64,000 bases of DNA from Devosia sp. Root413D1 (GCF_001425235.1 NZ_LMEA01000007.1:197170-261169), one strand, 5' to 3'. Shown: positions 8,410 through 18,062, counted from the stretch's first letter. Made by a program: numbers and translations. Notes: generated from the letters alone by a model not told the origin.

Positions 8410-9407
8410 GTCGCGATCCCGTGCACCGGCGGCAGCGCTGCTGGCAGCTCTGTGTCGCCGAGCCGGGCCCTCAGTTCGATCTCGAGGTCGCGGCTGATCT
8501 GTGAGATCGGCACGTCGTTGGCATTGCCCTCGAACGGGTTCGAGGTGCTCTCGCCGACGAGGTCGAGCGCAAAGTACATCCAGCCGATCAGCACGCTGAA
8601 CGGCACGCTCAGCCACAGCATCACCGTACCGAGCACGCCGTTAGAGCCGCCCATGGCTGCGAAGGTCGGCACCACGCCGAATGGCAGGAGCGTTGCGAAG
8701 ATGACGACGAAGATGGCGCTGACCACGGCATATTGCCGGGGGTAGGGCGTGTTCTTGATCCGATCGCAGCGCGCCTGCTGGTCGTGACAATCACGCAGGA
8801 GCTTCATCAGCTCGGAATAGACCTGCGTCGGGATAGCGCTTTGCTTCAGCAACGCGTTGATTTCTTCGCCCTGCAGGTGCAGCAGCGCCAGCGCCGGCTG
8901 CGGCCGGGCCGCGATGGCATCCGCCTCCGCGCCGAGCAACGGGGCCAGCGCCTGTGGCAGCGTCGTGAGATCTTCCTGGATCTGGTAGTAGCGCCGCCGG
9001 AACGCCCGGTTGGCGCCCTGGCTCACCGTCTCCCATGGCATTGGCCGGCGCAGCGAGTAGCGCAGCGCCGTCAACCAGGCGAGGTGGCGGAGGATCACCC
9101 GGCGCGCCGCCTCCTTGTCGAGGAAATCGCAGCTCAGCGTCGCCAGCAGCCGGCTGATCGCGGCGATCTGGGCGAAGGCCTGCAACGCATCGGAGCTGCG
9201 CTGCAGCACCTGGCCGTTCTTGAACCCGGCGACCAGCGCCACGCTGGTGCCGAGCACCGCGACGATCGGCCAGGGGATTCCGAACCCGGCCAGTGGCGGC
9301 AGGCTGTAGGCCGCTACCGCCACGAGGCTGACGATCAGCACGTAGAGCGCACCGCGCCGCGACCAGACCGCAAAATCCAGCAACCGGTAGGAACGTCCGA
9401 CATGCAT
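8406..9407 (-). CDS. bestrophin-like (UPF0187) membrane channel protein
   Basis: 333 residues. The N-terminal pattern (LLDFAVWSRRGALYVLIVS, then VPW-type helices) and the internal GFKNGQVLQRSSDAL and LTALRYSLRR blocks fit bacterial bestrophin homologues, which form pentameric ion channels. Hydrophobic helices lie at about 20-60 and 225-275. The C-terminus has the PFEGNANDVPI segment seen in the family. No partner gene adjoins. The ion preference cannot be read from the sequence. Confidence 0.8.
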   Translation of the reverse strand: MHVGRSYRLLDFAVWSRRGALYVLIVSLVAVAAYSLPPLAGFGIPWPIVAVLGTSVALVAGFKNGQVLQRSSDALQAFAQIAAISRLLATLSCDFLDKEAARRVILRHLAWLTALRYSLRRPMPWETVSQGANRAFRRRYYQIQEDLTTLPQALAPLLGAEADAIAARPQPALALLHLQGEEINALLKQSAIPTQVYSELMKLLRDCHDQQARCDRIKNTPYPRQYAVVSAIFVVIFATLLPFGVVPTFAAMGGSNGVLGTVMLWLSVPFSVLIGWMYFALDLVGESTSNPFEGNANDVPISQISRDLEIELRARLGDTELPAALPPVHGIAT

Positions 9408-9463
9408 CCGTGGCGACTCCGAGATTCGAAGTCGCCACTATGCCACGGCTTGTCGAAAGGCGA

Positions 9464-10342
9464 TCAGCCGATCACCTTCCACTGCTCGTCGCGCGGGCCG
9501 GTGGGGCGGAAGTCGTAGCGGTCGAGCCCGAGGCCGTGCAGCGTCGCACGTTCGATCAGCGAGAACTCGGCTGGGTCGTCGCGGTTGAAGTTCATCGGGT
9601 CCTTCAGCACCACCGGCGGGTTGGTCATGAAGCGCACATTGGGCGAATGGTTGTTCGACGAAGCGTGCAGCATGTAGGGGTGGAGGATGATGAAGTCGCC
9701 GACCTCGCCGGTGACTTCGACGAACTCCTCGCACTTGTCGATCAGGTGGCCGAAGTCGAACGACGGATCGACCCCCTCCGGATGGTCGGCGAGGTAGCGC
9801 GCCACGTGCTTGATCGAGTCGGGCGCAATGAAGGTGCCGCCGCCCTTGTGGCCGACATTGGACCAGTAGACGACGGTCAACAGGCCCTGTTCGCGGCTAT
9901 CGAGGAAGTGGCGGAAGAAGCTGCCATCCTTGTGCCAGCCGCCGGCCTCGGGCGAGGGCTTCATCCACGGCTTGTCGGCGCCGCGGCGGAAGTTGACGAT
10001 GAAGGCATCCGACCACTCGGTAGAATCGATGGTGGTGAAATGCTGCGACTCGATCTCCATCACCTTGTGATCGATGCGGTCCTCGCCGCCGGTCACGTCG
10101 CAAAGCGCCCCCCAGGCCCTGGGCGAGATATCCTTGATCGCCGCAATGTTGTTGCGGTCCATCCAGACGATATCCTTCTTCCAGGTCGAGCGGTCGACCG
10201 GATCATAACCCAGCCGCGTATACGCCTCAGCCGTCCACTTCTTGGCCAGCTCCGGATCGAGGCAGCCTTTGACGAGCACATAGCCCTTTTCGACAAAGTG
10301 CTGCGCCTGCTCTGGAGTGAGCACCTGGAGTTTGTGAGGCAT
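9464..10342 (-). CDS. phytanoyl-CoA dioxygenase-family oxygenase
   Basis: Predicted non-haem Fe(II)/2-oxoglutarate-dependent dioxygenase, 292 residues. The iron-binding facial triad is visible as H137-x-D139 (in WHKDGSF) and H226 (in MLHASSNNH), with R237 in position for 2-oxoglutarate. These are cytoplasmic enzymes that hydroxylate small molecules; the substrate here is unknown. It is separated from the upstream LysR gene, on the same strand, by about 140 bp, so the regulator may or may not control it. Confidence 0.85.
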   Translation of the reverse strand: MPHKLQVLTPEQAQHFVEKGYVLVKGCLDPELAKKWTAEAYTRLGYDPVDRSTWKKDIVWMDRNNIAAIKDISPRAWGALCDVTGGEDRIDHKVMEIESQHFTTIDSTEWSDAFIVNFRRGADKPWMKPSPEAGGWHKDGSFFRHFLDSREQGLLTVVYWSNVGHKGGGTFIAPDSIKHVARYLADHPEGVDPSFDFGHLIDKCEEFVEVTGEVGDFIILHPYMLHASSNNHSPNVRFMTNPPVVLKDPMNFNRDDPAEFSLIERATLHGLGLDRYDFRPTGPRDEQWKVIG

Positions 10343-10479
10343 GGGATGTTCCTACGGGATGTGACAGCTCAGTCCGCGGGCGCGGTATGGTAGTATGTTA
10401 AGCACGGATTTTGCGGCGAGTGGAGCCCTGCCATTCGTCGGATAGCAGCTGATGCGTGCTTACCATCCGAAGCGTTTGG

Positions 10480-11373
10480 CTATCGCAGGCTCCGCCCCTG
10501 TTGAAACGCCTCCGCCACGAACTCGGCGATAAACTCGACATCCTCCGACCAGGTCTCGCGAAGCGCCGCCACCGACAGCGTTCGCGCCTCGATAGGTGGC
10601 TCCGCAGCGTAACGCACTACCCTCGCGGCGAGTTCTGGGCTGAGCAGTGCCGGGGTGATCACTGCGAAGCCGAGGCCTGCCGCCACCAGTTCAGAGATCA
10701 CCGACAGCGAGTTGCAGACGCTCAGCGATTTAGGCGTCTCCCGGCCGGTATCGAACCAGGCACGGATGGTCCGTCCGATGGTCGATTGCGCCGGCTGCGT
10801 GAAGATCGCCTCGTCTATGAGGTCCGCCGGATGCAGCACCTGGCCGGCCAGCCGATGACCTACCGGGCCCACCCAAGCGAGATCGATCTGCCCCAGCGCC
10901 CGCGATATGGCGCCTTCCACATTGGTGCTGTCGTTGCTGATCACCACGTCGAGCTGGCGCTCTTCGAGCTGCCGGATCAAAGCGGCGCCCACGTCAACTG
11001 CCAGTTCGACCCGCAGTTGCGGCCGCCGCAGCTTCAGCGCCCCGATCAGCCCAGGCAGCGCCAGGTGCGCCACCGTCTCCACCACGCCGAGGCGCAGCAG
11101 CCCGCGGAGCTTTCCCGACCCGGCCTCGTCATGGATCTCGCGCGCCAGCGTCAGCATCTGTTCGGCCTGGTTCTGGATGGCTCGGCCCGCTTCAGTCAGT
11201 CGGGCCCGGCCGCCCGAACGGTCGAACAGCGCCGTCCCCAGTTCCAGTTCGAGCTCGCGGATGCGACCGGAGACCGATGGCTGCGTAACGTTGAGCTGCC
11301 GCGCCGCGGCGTGAAAGCTGCCCAGCCGGCTGATCCAGTAGAAGGTTTCGATCTGGGCGAGGGTCAGGCGCAT
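10480..11373 (-). CDS. LysR-family transcriptional regulator
   Basis: A 297-residue LysR protein: N-terminal winged HTH (residues 1-60, with GSFHAAARQLNVTQPSVSGR), then a periplasmic-binding-like effector domain (about 90-297). The ATG at 11373 begins MRLTLAQIE; a TTG three codons upstream is possible. It is divergent from the hydantoinase/oxoprolinase-like operon, the usual arrangement for a LysR regulator of that operon, and a LysR-type box sits between them. The inducer is unknown, possibly a substrate of the operon. Confidence 0.9.
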   Translation of the reverse strand: MRLTLAQIETFYWISRLGSFHAAARQLNVTQPSVSGRIRELELELGTALFDRSGGRARLTEAGRAIQNQAEQMLTLAREIHDEAGSGKLRGLLRLGVVETVAHLALPGLIGALKLRRPQLRVELAVDVGAALIRQLEERQLDVVISNDSTNVEGAISRALGQIDLAWVGPVGHRLAGQVLHPADLIDEAIFTQPAQSTIGRTIRAWFDTGRETPKSLSVCNSLSVISELVAAGLGFAVITPALLSPELAARVVRYAAEPPIEARTLSVAALRETWSEDVEFIAEFVAEAFQQGRSLR

Positions 11374-11390
11374 GATAGGCAAAGCCTATC
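11374..11390. promoter_or_regulatory. candidate LysR-type box
   Basis: A 17-bp palindrome, GATAGGC-AAA-GCCTATC, that contains the LysR T-N11-A pattern. It abuts the LysR start codon and lies about 80 bp upstream of the divergent operon start, so binding there could repress lysR and activate the operon. Binding is inferred. Confidence 0.55.
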
Positions 11391-11470
11391 AGTCTGGCGC
11401 CAACTATCAATTGGAACTGATCGCTCGCACCTGACTAGACTTCGTCCACTGTTCGAGACGGAGATCAGCC

Positions 11471-13534
11471 TTGGCCTATCGCGTTGGCATCGATATCGGC
11501 GGCACCTTTACCGACATCGCCTTGGTCGACGCCGCCGGCACGGTGTCGATCCGCAAGGTGGCGTCGACGCCGGACGACTACAGCCGCGGCATTGCCGACG
11601 GGCTCGCGGCACTGATCGGCGAGCTCGGCATCGTGCCGGGCGAGATCACCGCCATCGTCCACGCCACCACCGTCGCCACCAACACCATCCTCGAGTTCAA
11701 GGGCGCCCGCACCGGGCTTGTTACCACGCGCGGTTTTCGCGACGTGCTGGAACTGCGGCGCTTGCGCATCCCGGTGCTCTACGACCTGCAATATGACAAG
11801 CCTCCGCCGCTGGTGCCGCGCCAGCGCCGGGTCGAGATCAGCGAGCGGATGAGGCCCGACGGCACGGTTCGCGTGCCGCTTGATGAGACCGAGGTCCGTA
11901 ACGCCGCCCACCGCTTCCGCGCCGCGGGCATCGAGTCGGTGGCGATCAGCTACCTGCACGCCTATGCCAACCCGGAGCACGAGATCCGCACCGAGGCGAT
12001 CCTGCGTGAGGAACTCGGCGACAGCGTCTACTTCACTCGCGGCTCGGAAATCCTGCCCGAGATCCGCGAGTACGAGCGCACTTCGACCGCGGTGGTGAAC
12101 GCCTATGTCGGTCCGGTGATCCGTTCCTATGCCGATGCGCTGGCCGGCCGGCTCGCCGCCATCGGTGTCACCGCGCCGATCGAGATGATGCATTCGGGCG
12201 GCGGCATCATGCGGCTCGCCGCATCGGTGAAGCGCGCCGCCTCGCTGGTCGAATCGGGCCCGGCCGCCGGCGTCATCGCCTGCGCCCGGCTGGTGCGCGG
12301 CGAGGGGCGGGGGGCCAACATCATCTCGTTCGACATGGGCGGCACCACCGCCAAGGCAGCGCTGATCGAGAACGGCGAAGCGGCTCGCACCGACGAGTAC
12401 GAAGTGGGCGCCGGCATCAACCTCTCCAGCAAACTGGTGAAGGGCGGCGGTTATCCGATCAAGATGCCGTTCATCGACGTGTCGGAGATCGGCGCCGGCG
12501 GCGGCAGCCTTGTGGCGCTGGACCGGCAAGGGCGCGTCACCGTCGGGCCGGAAAGCGCCGGCGCCATGCCGGGTCCGGTCGCCTATGGCCGCGGCGGTAC
12601 GCGCGCCACCCTGACCGACGTGTTCGTCACGCTCGGCTATATCAACGACACGACGCTCGCCGGTGGCAGCATCGCCGTCGATGCCGAGGGGGCGCGCAAC
12701 GCGCTCCGCACCCAGATCGCCGAGCCACTTGGCCAGGATCTGCTGACCACTGCGCGGGGCGTGCTGACGCTTGCGGTTTCGACCATGACCCGGGCGGTGA
12801 AAGCCGTTTCCACCTATCGCGGTCGCGACCCGCGCGATTTCAGCCTCGTCGCCTTCGGCGGCAATGGCCCGGTGGTCGCTGCCGATATCGCCGCGGCGCT
12901 GGGCATCCGCCACATTATCGTGCCGGTGGCCGCCGGCGTGTTCAGTGGTTCGGGGCTGCTGCGCTCCGATGTGGAGCAGGAGTTCGTGCAGCCGCTGCTG
13001 GCCGACACCGTGGCGATCAGCCCCGCGATGCTGGCCGACCTGAAGGCCGAGTTGAGTATCCGGGCCCGGGCAGCGCTCGCTGCCGATGCTTACGATGCCG
13101 CCAGCGCCGAGTTCCGCTACAGCGCCGATCTCCGCTATTTCGGCCAGGCCTATGAGTTGAACATTGCCGACCGAACCGGCGAGGTCGCTGACCTAGTCGA
13201 GGGCTTCCACACCGAGCACGAGCGCACCTATGGCCACCGCTCCAGCGCCGATCCGGTGCAACTGGTGAACCTTCGCCTTACCGTGCGTGTACCCGTCGCT
13301 TCGGAGATCGTGCGCTACGCGCCGGCCCCGGCATTCGAACGACGCGGCCGGCTGGTGGCCTTCGGCGCCACGCCGGTAATGACCCCGGTGATCGGCCGCG
13401 AGGCGCTGGGCTTGAGCCTGCGGCCCGGGCCCTTCATCATCGAGGATTACGACTGCACCTGCGTGATCCCACCAAATGCGTCCGCTCGGCTCGATGCGGC
13501 CGGCAATATCGAAATCGAGGTTAGCCAGCCATGA
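11471..13534 (+). CDS. hydantoinase/oxoprolinase-family protein, subunit A
   Basis: A 687-residue HyuA-type subunit. The ASKHA ATP-binding start RVGIDIGGTFTDI and the later SFDMGGTTAKAALI are both present, and the family-typical HSGGGIMRL and VESGPAAG blocks lie between. These subunits pair with a HyuB partner in ATP-driven hydrolysis of hydantoins or 5-oxoproline, or in related carboxylations. The start is TTG with GGAGA about 7 nt upstream. The stop overlaps the next ATG (ATGA), indicating translational coupling. N-methylhydantoinase and 5-oxoprolinase are both possible. Confidence 0.9.
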   Translation: MAYRVGIDIGGTFTDIALVDAAGTVSIRKVASTPDDYSRGIADGLAALIGELGIVPGEITAIVHATTVATNTILEFKGARTGLVTTRGFRDVLELRRLRIPVLYDLQYDKPPPLVPRQRRVEISERMRPDGTVRVPLDETEVRNAAHRFRAAGIESVAISYLHAYANPEHEIRTEAILREELGDSVYFTRGSEILPEIREYERTSTAVVNAYVGPVIRSYADALAGRLAAIGVTAPIEMMHSGGGIMRLAASVKRAASLVESGPAAGVIACARLVRGEGRGANIISFDMGGTTAKAALIENGEAARTDEYEVGAGINLSSKLVKGGGYPIKMPFIDVSEIGAGGGSLVALDRQGRVTVGPESAGAMPGPVAYGRGGTRATLTDVFVTLGYINDTTLAGGSIAVDAEGARNALRTQIAEPLGQDLLTTARGVLTLAVSTMTRAVKAVSTYRGRDPRDFSLVAFGGNGPVVAADIAAALGIRHIIVPVAAGVFSGSGLLRSDVEQEFVQPLLADTVAISPAMLADLKAELSIRARAALAADAYDAASAEFRYSADLRYFGQAYELNIADRTGEVADLVEGFHTEHERTYGHRSSADPVQLVNLRLTVRVPVASEIVRYAPAPAFERRGRLVAFGATPVMTPVIGREALGLSLRPGPFIIEDYDCTCVIPPNASARLDAAGNIEIEVSQP

Positions 13535-15267
13535 GCCGCGTCGATCCCATCACCCTCGAGGTCATCCGCAACGGCCTGGCTTCGATCGCCGACGAAATGG
13601 CGCTGATCGTCATGCGCAGCGCCTATTCCCCCGTAGTGCGCGACATCATGGATTACTCGACGGCGCTCTGCGACCCCCAGGGACGGGTGATCGCCCAGGG
13701 ACTGACGCTGCCGATCCAGCTCTGCTCGTTCCCGCGCGTCATGCGCTTCATCGAGCAGAAGTTCGGCGCCGACCTGAGCCCCGGCGACGTGCTGATCACC
13801 AACGACCCCTACAGCGCCGGTGGCCAGCACCTCCCTGATATCTACGTGATCAAGCCGATCTTTCAGGGGACGGCGCTCGCCGGCTATGCGGCGACCGTCG
13901 CCCACCATACCGATCTCGGCGGCATCGTGCCCGGGAGCGTTGCGATCTATGCCACCGAGATCCAGCAGGAGGGGCTGCGGCTGCCGCTGCTGAAGCTCTA
14001 CGCCGCGGGCGAGCCCAATGCGACGCTGTTCGAGCTGATCCAGTCCAACACCCGCCAGCCGGTGGAGGTGCTGGGCGATTTGCGGGCGCAGATTGCTGCC
14101 TGCACCACCGCCGAGCGCGGCCTGCTGCAGCTGGTCGAGCGCTATGGCGCCGCCGAGCTGGCGCTCTATACCGAGGCGTTGCACGCGCATGCCGAACAGA
14201 TGATGCGCGATACCATCCGCGAGCTGCCTAACGGCGTCTATGTCGGCGAGGATTACCTCGACGGCATCGGCGAGGCGCCCGAGCCGATCCGCATCCGGGC
14301 CACCGTGACCGTCATGGATGACAGCATCGACATCGACTTCGAGGGCACCTCGGGCCAGGTGGCGGCGAGCATCAACTGCCCGATTTCGCTCCCCGAGTCC
14401 GCCGCCTTCACTGCCATCCGCTGTCTGTCGCGCCGCGATATCCCCAATTGCGATGGCTACCTGAAGCCGATCACCGTCCGGGCGCCCGAGGGGTGCCTGC
14501 TCAACCCGGTCTACCCGGCCGCCTGTGGGGCGCGCGGCGTCGTCGGCTATCGGGTGTTCGACACCATCATGCAGGCCTTGGCCCAGGTGGTGCCCGAACG
14601 CGCCATTGCCGGCTCGGAAGGCGGGCCGTTCCTGATGGCGGCGGGCGGCACGTACCAGGGCCGACAATATGTACTTAACGAGATGCTGGTGGGCACCTGG
14701 GGGGCGCGTGCCGACCGCGACGGCATCGAGGGGATCTCCAACCCGGCGGCCAACCTCTCCAACCAGCCGATCGAGATGATCGAGGCCGAGATGCCTGTCG
14801 AAGTCCTGCGCTACGGCTTCGTTACCGATTCCGGTGGGGCAGGGCGCCATCGCGGCGGCCTCGCCTTCACCCGTGAGTTCAGGTTCCTGCAGCCCACCGG
14901 TTTCAACCTGCGCGGCGATCGTCGCGACCACCCGCCCTACGGGCTCGAAGGCGGCGGCACCGGCGGCCCATCGGCGCATGTGCATATCGGCGCTGACGGC
15001 AGCGAAAAGCTGCTCCCCACCATGCCGATGCGTGGGTTCGCCGCTGCTGCCGGCGATGTGTTCCGCCTCGTCGGGGCAGGGGGCGGCGGCTATGGCGACG
15101 CGCTCGAACGCGAACCCGAGCGGGTGCTGGCCGATGTGGTAGCCGAGAAGGTCAGCATCGATGGCGCGGCGCGCGACTACGGCGTCGTCATCGGCGACGA
15201 TCTCGGGCTCGACCTCGGCGCCACGCAAAGCCTCCGCGCCGCGCGCCGCGCCGGAGTGGCGCGATGA
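13531..15267 (+). CDS. hydantoinase/oxoprolinase-family protein, subunit B
   Basis: A 578-residue HyuB-type subunit, full length. It starts MSRVDPITLEVIRNGLASIADEM, the standard HyuB N-terminus, and holds the DYSTALCDPQGRV and TNDPYSAGGQHLPD blocks expected of the family. It forms the active enzyme with the A subunit upstream and is coupled to it by a 4-bp overlap, and by another 4-bp overlap to the next gene. The substrate is not decided by sequence. Confidence 0.9.
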   Translation: MSRVDPITLEVIRNGLASIADEMALIVMRSAYSPVVRDIMDYSTALCDPQGRVIAQGLTLPIQLCSFPRVMRFIEQKFGADLSPGDVLITNDPYSAGGQHLPDIYVIKPIFQGTALAGYAATVAHHTDLGGIVPGSVAIYATEIQQEGLRLPLLKLYAAGEPNATLFELIQSNTRQPVEVLGDLRAQIAACTTAERGLLQLVERYGAAELALYTEALHAHAEQMMRDTIRELPNGVYVGEDYLDGIGEAPEPIRIRATVTVMDDSIDIDFEGTSGQVAASINCPISLPESAAFTAIRCLSRRDIPNCDGYLKPITVRAPEGCLLNPVYPAACGARGVVGYRVFDTIMQALAQVVPERAIAGSEGGPFLMAAGGTYQGRQYVLNEMLVGTWGARADRDGIEGISNPAANLSNQPIEMIEAEMPVEVLRYGFVTDSGGAGRHRGGLAFTREFRFLQPTGFNLRGDRRDHPPYGLEGGGTGGPSAHVHIGADGSEKLLPTMPMRGFAAAAGDVFRLVGAGGGGYGDALEREPERVLADVVAEKVSIDGAARDYGVVIGDDLGLDLGATQSLRAARRAGVAR

Positions 15268-16412
15268 AACGCGGGGTCGCCGGTCTCAACGAGACGCTGA
15301 TCGGACTGCCCGGCAGCCGCGCGCAACTCGAAACGCCGGCGCTGCTGCTCGATGCCGAGCGCTTCGAGACGAGCCTCGATCGCCTGGCGCAACTGGCCCG
15401 GCTCTCCGGCATGGGGCTGCGCCCGCACGCCAAATCGCACAAATGCGCAGCGATCGCCGAGCGCCAGATGGCGGCCGGTGCACTGGGCATCGCCTGTGCC
15501 AAGACTGGGGAACTGCTGGCCCTGTTCGAGGCGGGGCTGACGAAACTGATGCTGACTGCGCCGGTGTCGAGCCGGTTGAAGATCGACCGGTTGACCGCCG
15601 CTGCGGCACGTGGGCTTGAGCTGATCGTGGTGGTCGACCGGCTGGAGTTGGTCGCGGCGTTCGGGGCGTCGGCCCGCGCCGCCGGCACGCATGTCGCGGT
15701 GCTGGTCGATTGCGACACCGGGCTCGGCCGCACCGGGGTGACCGCGGCGGAGGAGGCGGTTGCCCTGGCTCGCGCCATTGCGACCGAGGCTGGGCTCGTC
15801 TATGCCGGAGTGCAGGCCTATGCCGGTAAGGTGCAGCACGTCTTCGACCACCAGGAGCGCCGCGCCGCCAACCACCTCGCCAACGCGGCGCTCACGCCCA
15901 TCCTCGTTGGCCTTCGCGCCGCCGGGCTGGCGCCGGAGATCGTCAGTGGTGGCGGCACCGGCAGCCACCTCCTGGATTTCGAGGATGGCATCCTCACCGA
16001 AGTGCAGGCCGGCTCCTACGTGCTGATGGACGAAGGCTACCGCCCGGTGGATGTCCACGGCACTGGCGAGCCGGTATTCGATTTCGCCATGCTGGTGCTG
16101 GTCAGCGTCATCGGCCACAGCGCCAATGGCGAGGCGATCACCGATGGCGGCTCAAAGAGCTTCGCCGTCGACGGCCCGCCACCGCGCGTCTATCGCGATG
16201 GCGTCGAAATCGGCACCATCGCCTGGGCCGGCGACGAGTTCGGCCGGGTGAAGACCTACGACGGCATCGCCCCACCACCGGCCGGCGCTCGGCTCGAATG
16301 CACCGTGCCGCATTGCGACCCGACGGCGAACCTGCACGATTTTATCCACGTGGTACGCGGCGAGAGGTTGGAAGCGATCTGGCCGATCGAGGCGCGCGGG
16401 TTGTCGGATTAA
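15264..16412 (+). CDS. D-threonine aldolase/D-serine dehydratase-like PLP enzyme (DSD1 family)
   Basis: A 382-residue fold-type III PLP enzyme. The N-terminal alanine-racemase-like barrel carries the PLP lysine in LRPHAKSHK (about residue 54); the C-terminal domain has VPHCDPTAN, with H350 and C351/D352 as likely metal ligands, as in metal-dependent D-threonine aldolases and D-serine dehydratases. It overlaps the HyuB stop by 4 bp, so it is the third gene of one operon. The likely theme is breakdown of D-amino acids or their cyclic derivatives. Aldolase and dehydratase cannot be separated here. Confidence 0.85.
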   Translation: MKRGVAGLNETLIGLPGSRAQLETPALLLDAERFETSLDRLAQLARLSGMGLRPHAKSHKCAAIAERQMAAGALGIACAKTGELLALFEAGLTKLMLTAPVSSRLKIDRLTAAAARGLELIVVVDRLELVAAFGASARAAGTHVAVLVDCDTGLGRTGVTAAEEAVALARAIATEAGLVYAGVQAYAGKVQHVFDHQERRAANHLANAALTPILVGLRAAGLAPEIVSGGGTGSHLLDFEDGILTEVQAGSYVLMDEGYRPVDVHGTGEPVFDFAMLVLVSVIGHSANGEAITDGGSKSFAVDGPPPRVYRDGVEIGTIAWAGDEFGRVKTYDGIAPPPAGARLECTVPHCDPTANLHDFIHVVRGERLEAIWPIEARGLSD

Positions 16413-17296
16413 GCGGGCGGAACGGGCGCGGCAAGGCGTCCCCGCAGCACCTTGATGATCGCACTGTGCTGCTTGTCGCCTAACCCAAGATCCCGAGCGC
16501 GCGCGAACAGAGCGGCGGCAAGTCGCGCAAACTCGGCCTCCGCGCCGGTAGCGTCGGCGAGTTCAGCGAGCCAGCGTAGGTCTCCGGCTATGGTCTTTAC
16601 CGTGCTCTCTGCCTCGTCAAACGCTTCTGTGGCTATGGCACGCCCCATGCGTTGCATATCGGTCGCGAGGATCGGCCCCATGCTCGCCAGCATGTCGCCA
16701 AGCATCGCCGGATCGAGACCTTCAGTCTCTAGTAGCGCGGCACCCTGGGCAAAGCCGATCCAATGCCCAGCGAAGTAGGCCAATCCGGCGTTGGCGTAGG
16801 CTTTGGCGTGGCCGGCATCTGGCCCGACATGCGTTAGCTGGCCGCCCAGCAGGTCGAGAAGCGGACGCGCTGCTGCAAAATCGTCGGCGTTTCCGGCGAG
16901 GGTGAATGAAGCATCAGGTGAGCCGACCTGCCGTGGCCAGGCGCCGATGGCGCCGTCGAGATACCGCCCTCCGGCCTGGCGAACCTTGGTCTCCAAAGCT
17001 CGGGCCTGCGCCGGTGTTCCCGAAGCGAACTGGACGATGAGCCTGCCGTGGAGGGCACGCGTTGTGCCCTCGAACAGCGCCATCGTTGCAGGGTAGTCGC
17101 TCACGCAGAGCAGCGCAGCCGGGCTCGCCTCGATGGCCGCACCAGCAGAGACGGCGGCCGTTGCTCCCCGCTCGACCAGCGGCGTCACCCTGGCGTCACT
17201 GCGGTTCCACACCGTCACAGCCAGGCCCGCTGCAAGCAGGGCCCGTGCAATCGCGCTGCCCATATCGCCCAGGCCAATGACACTCAAATCGCTCAT
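16409..17296 (-). CDS. imine-reductase-like NAD(P)-dependent oxidoreductase, copy 1
   Basis: A 295-residue protein of the 6-phosphogluconate/beta-hydroxyacid dehydrogenase superfamily. The Rossmann motif is GLGDMGSAIARALL, followed by VTVWNRS, which favours NADPH. The C-terminal all-helical domain matches the imine-reductase branch (YLDGAIGAWP, HVGPDAGHAKAY). IREDs act as domain-swapped dimers on cyclic imines; natural substrates are mostly unknown. It is divergent from a TetR gene with a shared operator. A second paralogue lies at 20733-21599. Its 3' end overlaps the convergent upstream operon by 4 bp. Confidence 0.85.
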   Translation of the reverse strand: MSDLSVIGLGDMGSAIARALLAAGLAVTVWNRSDARVTPLVERGATAAVSAGAAIEASPAALLCVSDYPATMALFEGTTRALHGRLIVQFASGTPAQARALETKVRQAGGRYLDGAIGAWPRQVGSPDASFTLAGNADDFAAARPLLDLLGGQLTHVGPDAGHAKAYANAGLAYFAGHWIGFAQGAALLETEGLDPAMLGDMLASMGPILATDMQRMGRAIATEAFDEAESTVKTIAGDLRWLAELADATGAEAEFARLAAALFARARDLGLGDKQHSAIIKVLRGRLAAPVPPA

Positions 17297-17320
17297 TCTT
17301 GACGCTCCATCACCAGAAAA

Positions 17321-17347
17321 CTACAATACGTAAGTTACATAATGTAG
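17321..17347. promoter_or_regulatory. candidate TetR operator
   Basis: A 27-bp near-perfect inverted repeat in the IRED/TetR intergenic region. The half-site pattern is CTACAnTAnGTAA, mirrored around one central G, with 11 of 13 positions matching. It is central between the two start codons, so it can control both genes. The match to the neighbouring TetR protein is inferred from position. Confidence 0.65.
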
Positions 17348-17370
17348 GTTAACGCGAGAGGCAAGTGGGG

Positions 17371-17949
17371 ATGGCACGGCTGAGCAAGGAGGATCGTCGC
17401 CAGCAACTGCTCGACGTCGCCCTGAAGATCGTTCGAGAGGAGGGTGCCGATGCGCTGACGCTGGTCTCGCTCGCGCTACGCGCCGATGTCAGCAGACCGG
17501 TGACCTACGAGCATTTCGGCACGCGGCCCGGCCTTCTGCTGGCCCTCTACGAGAGGCTCGAACGCGCCTATGTCGACGCTTTGCGCGAGGCCCTGGCCGC
17601 CGCGCCCCGCTCGCTCCCCGCCCTGGCGGCGCTGATGAGTTCGGCCTATTTCGGCTGCCTCATCGACGCCGGAGTGGAGGGGCCGGCCCTGTCGGCTGCC
17701 CTGCAGGGCAGCGAAGAGATGGCCGCCCAACAGCTTGTGATGCGCGACGAGTATGTCGAGGTGATGCAAGGCGAATTGCAGCCATTCGCCGACATGCCCG
17801 CCGACATGCTTCGCCTGTGTTGCATCGGCCTGCTCGGCGCCGCCGAAGCGATGGCGCGCGAGCAGCAGGGCGGGCGCGTTGAACTCGACGCGGCCACTCG
17901 AGCCTTCACTAGGCTGATCGAGCGCGCCGTCGAACGGCCCGTGGGCTGA
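17371..17949 (+). CDS. TetR-family transcriptional regulator
   Basis: A 192-residue TetR regulator. The N-terminal HTH (about 8-55) reads RRQQLLDVALKIVREEG, then SLALRADVSRPVTYEHFGTRPGLL split over helices 2-3; the rest is a helical ligand-binding domain. I use the ATG at 17371; a GTG two codons upstream is possible. Divergent from the IRED gene, which it most likely represses. Confidence 0.88.
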   Translation: MARLSKEDRRQQLLDVALKIVREEGADALTLVSLALRADVSRPVTYEHFGTRPGLLLALYERLERAYVDALREALAAAPRSLPALAALMSSAYFGCLIDAGVEGPALSAALQGSEEMAAQQLVMRDEYVEVMQGELQPFADMPADMLRLCCIGLLGAAEAMAREQQGGRVELDAATRAFTRLIERAVERPVG

Positions 17950-18004
17950 TCACGCCAACGCATCCGCGGGCAGCCCCGTCCGCCTCGGAGGCAAACTAGC
18001 CCCC

Positions 18005-18034
18005 TTGACACCGCCACCCCGCCACCCCCATAAC
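18005..18034 (+). promoter_or_regulatory. candidate promoter of the ilvI-ilvH transcript
   Basis: A perfect -35 TTGACA (18005-18010), an 18-bp spacer and a CATAAC -10 (18029-18034) matching four of six consensus bases. Transcription from about 18041 would place the leader ribosome site GGAG (18051-18054) some 10 nt into the RNA. Inferred from sequence only. Confidence 0.55.
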
Positions 18035-18062
18035 TCCGCACCTGATCTTTGGAGCACGATCC

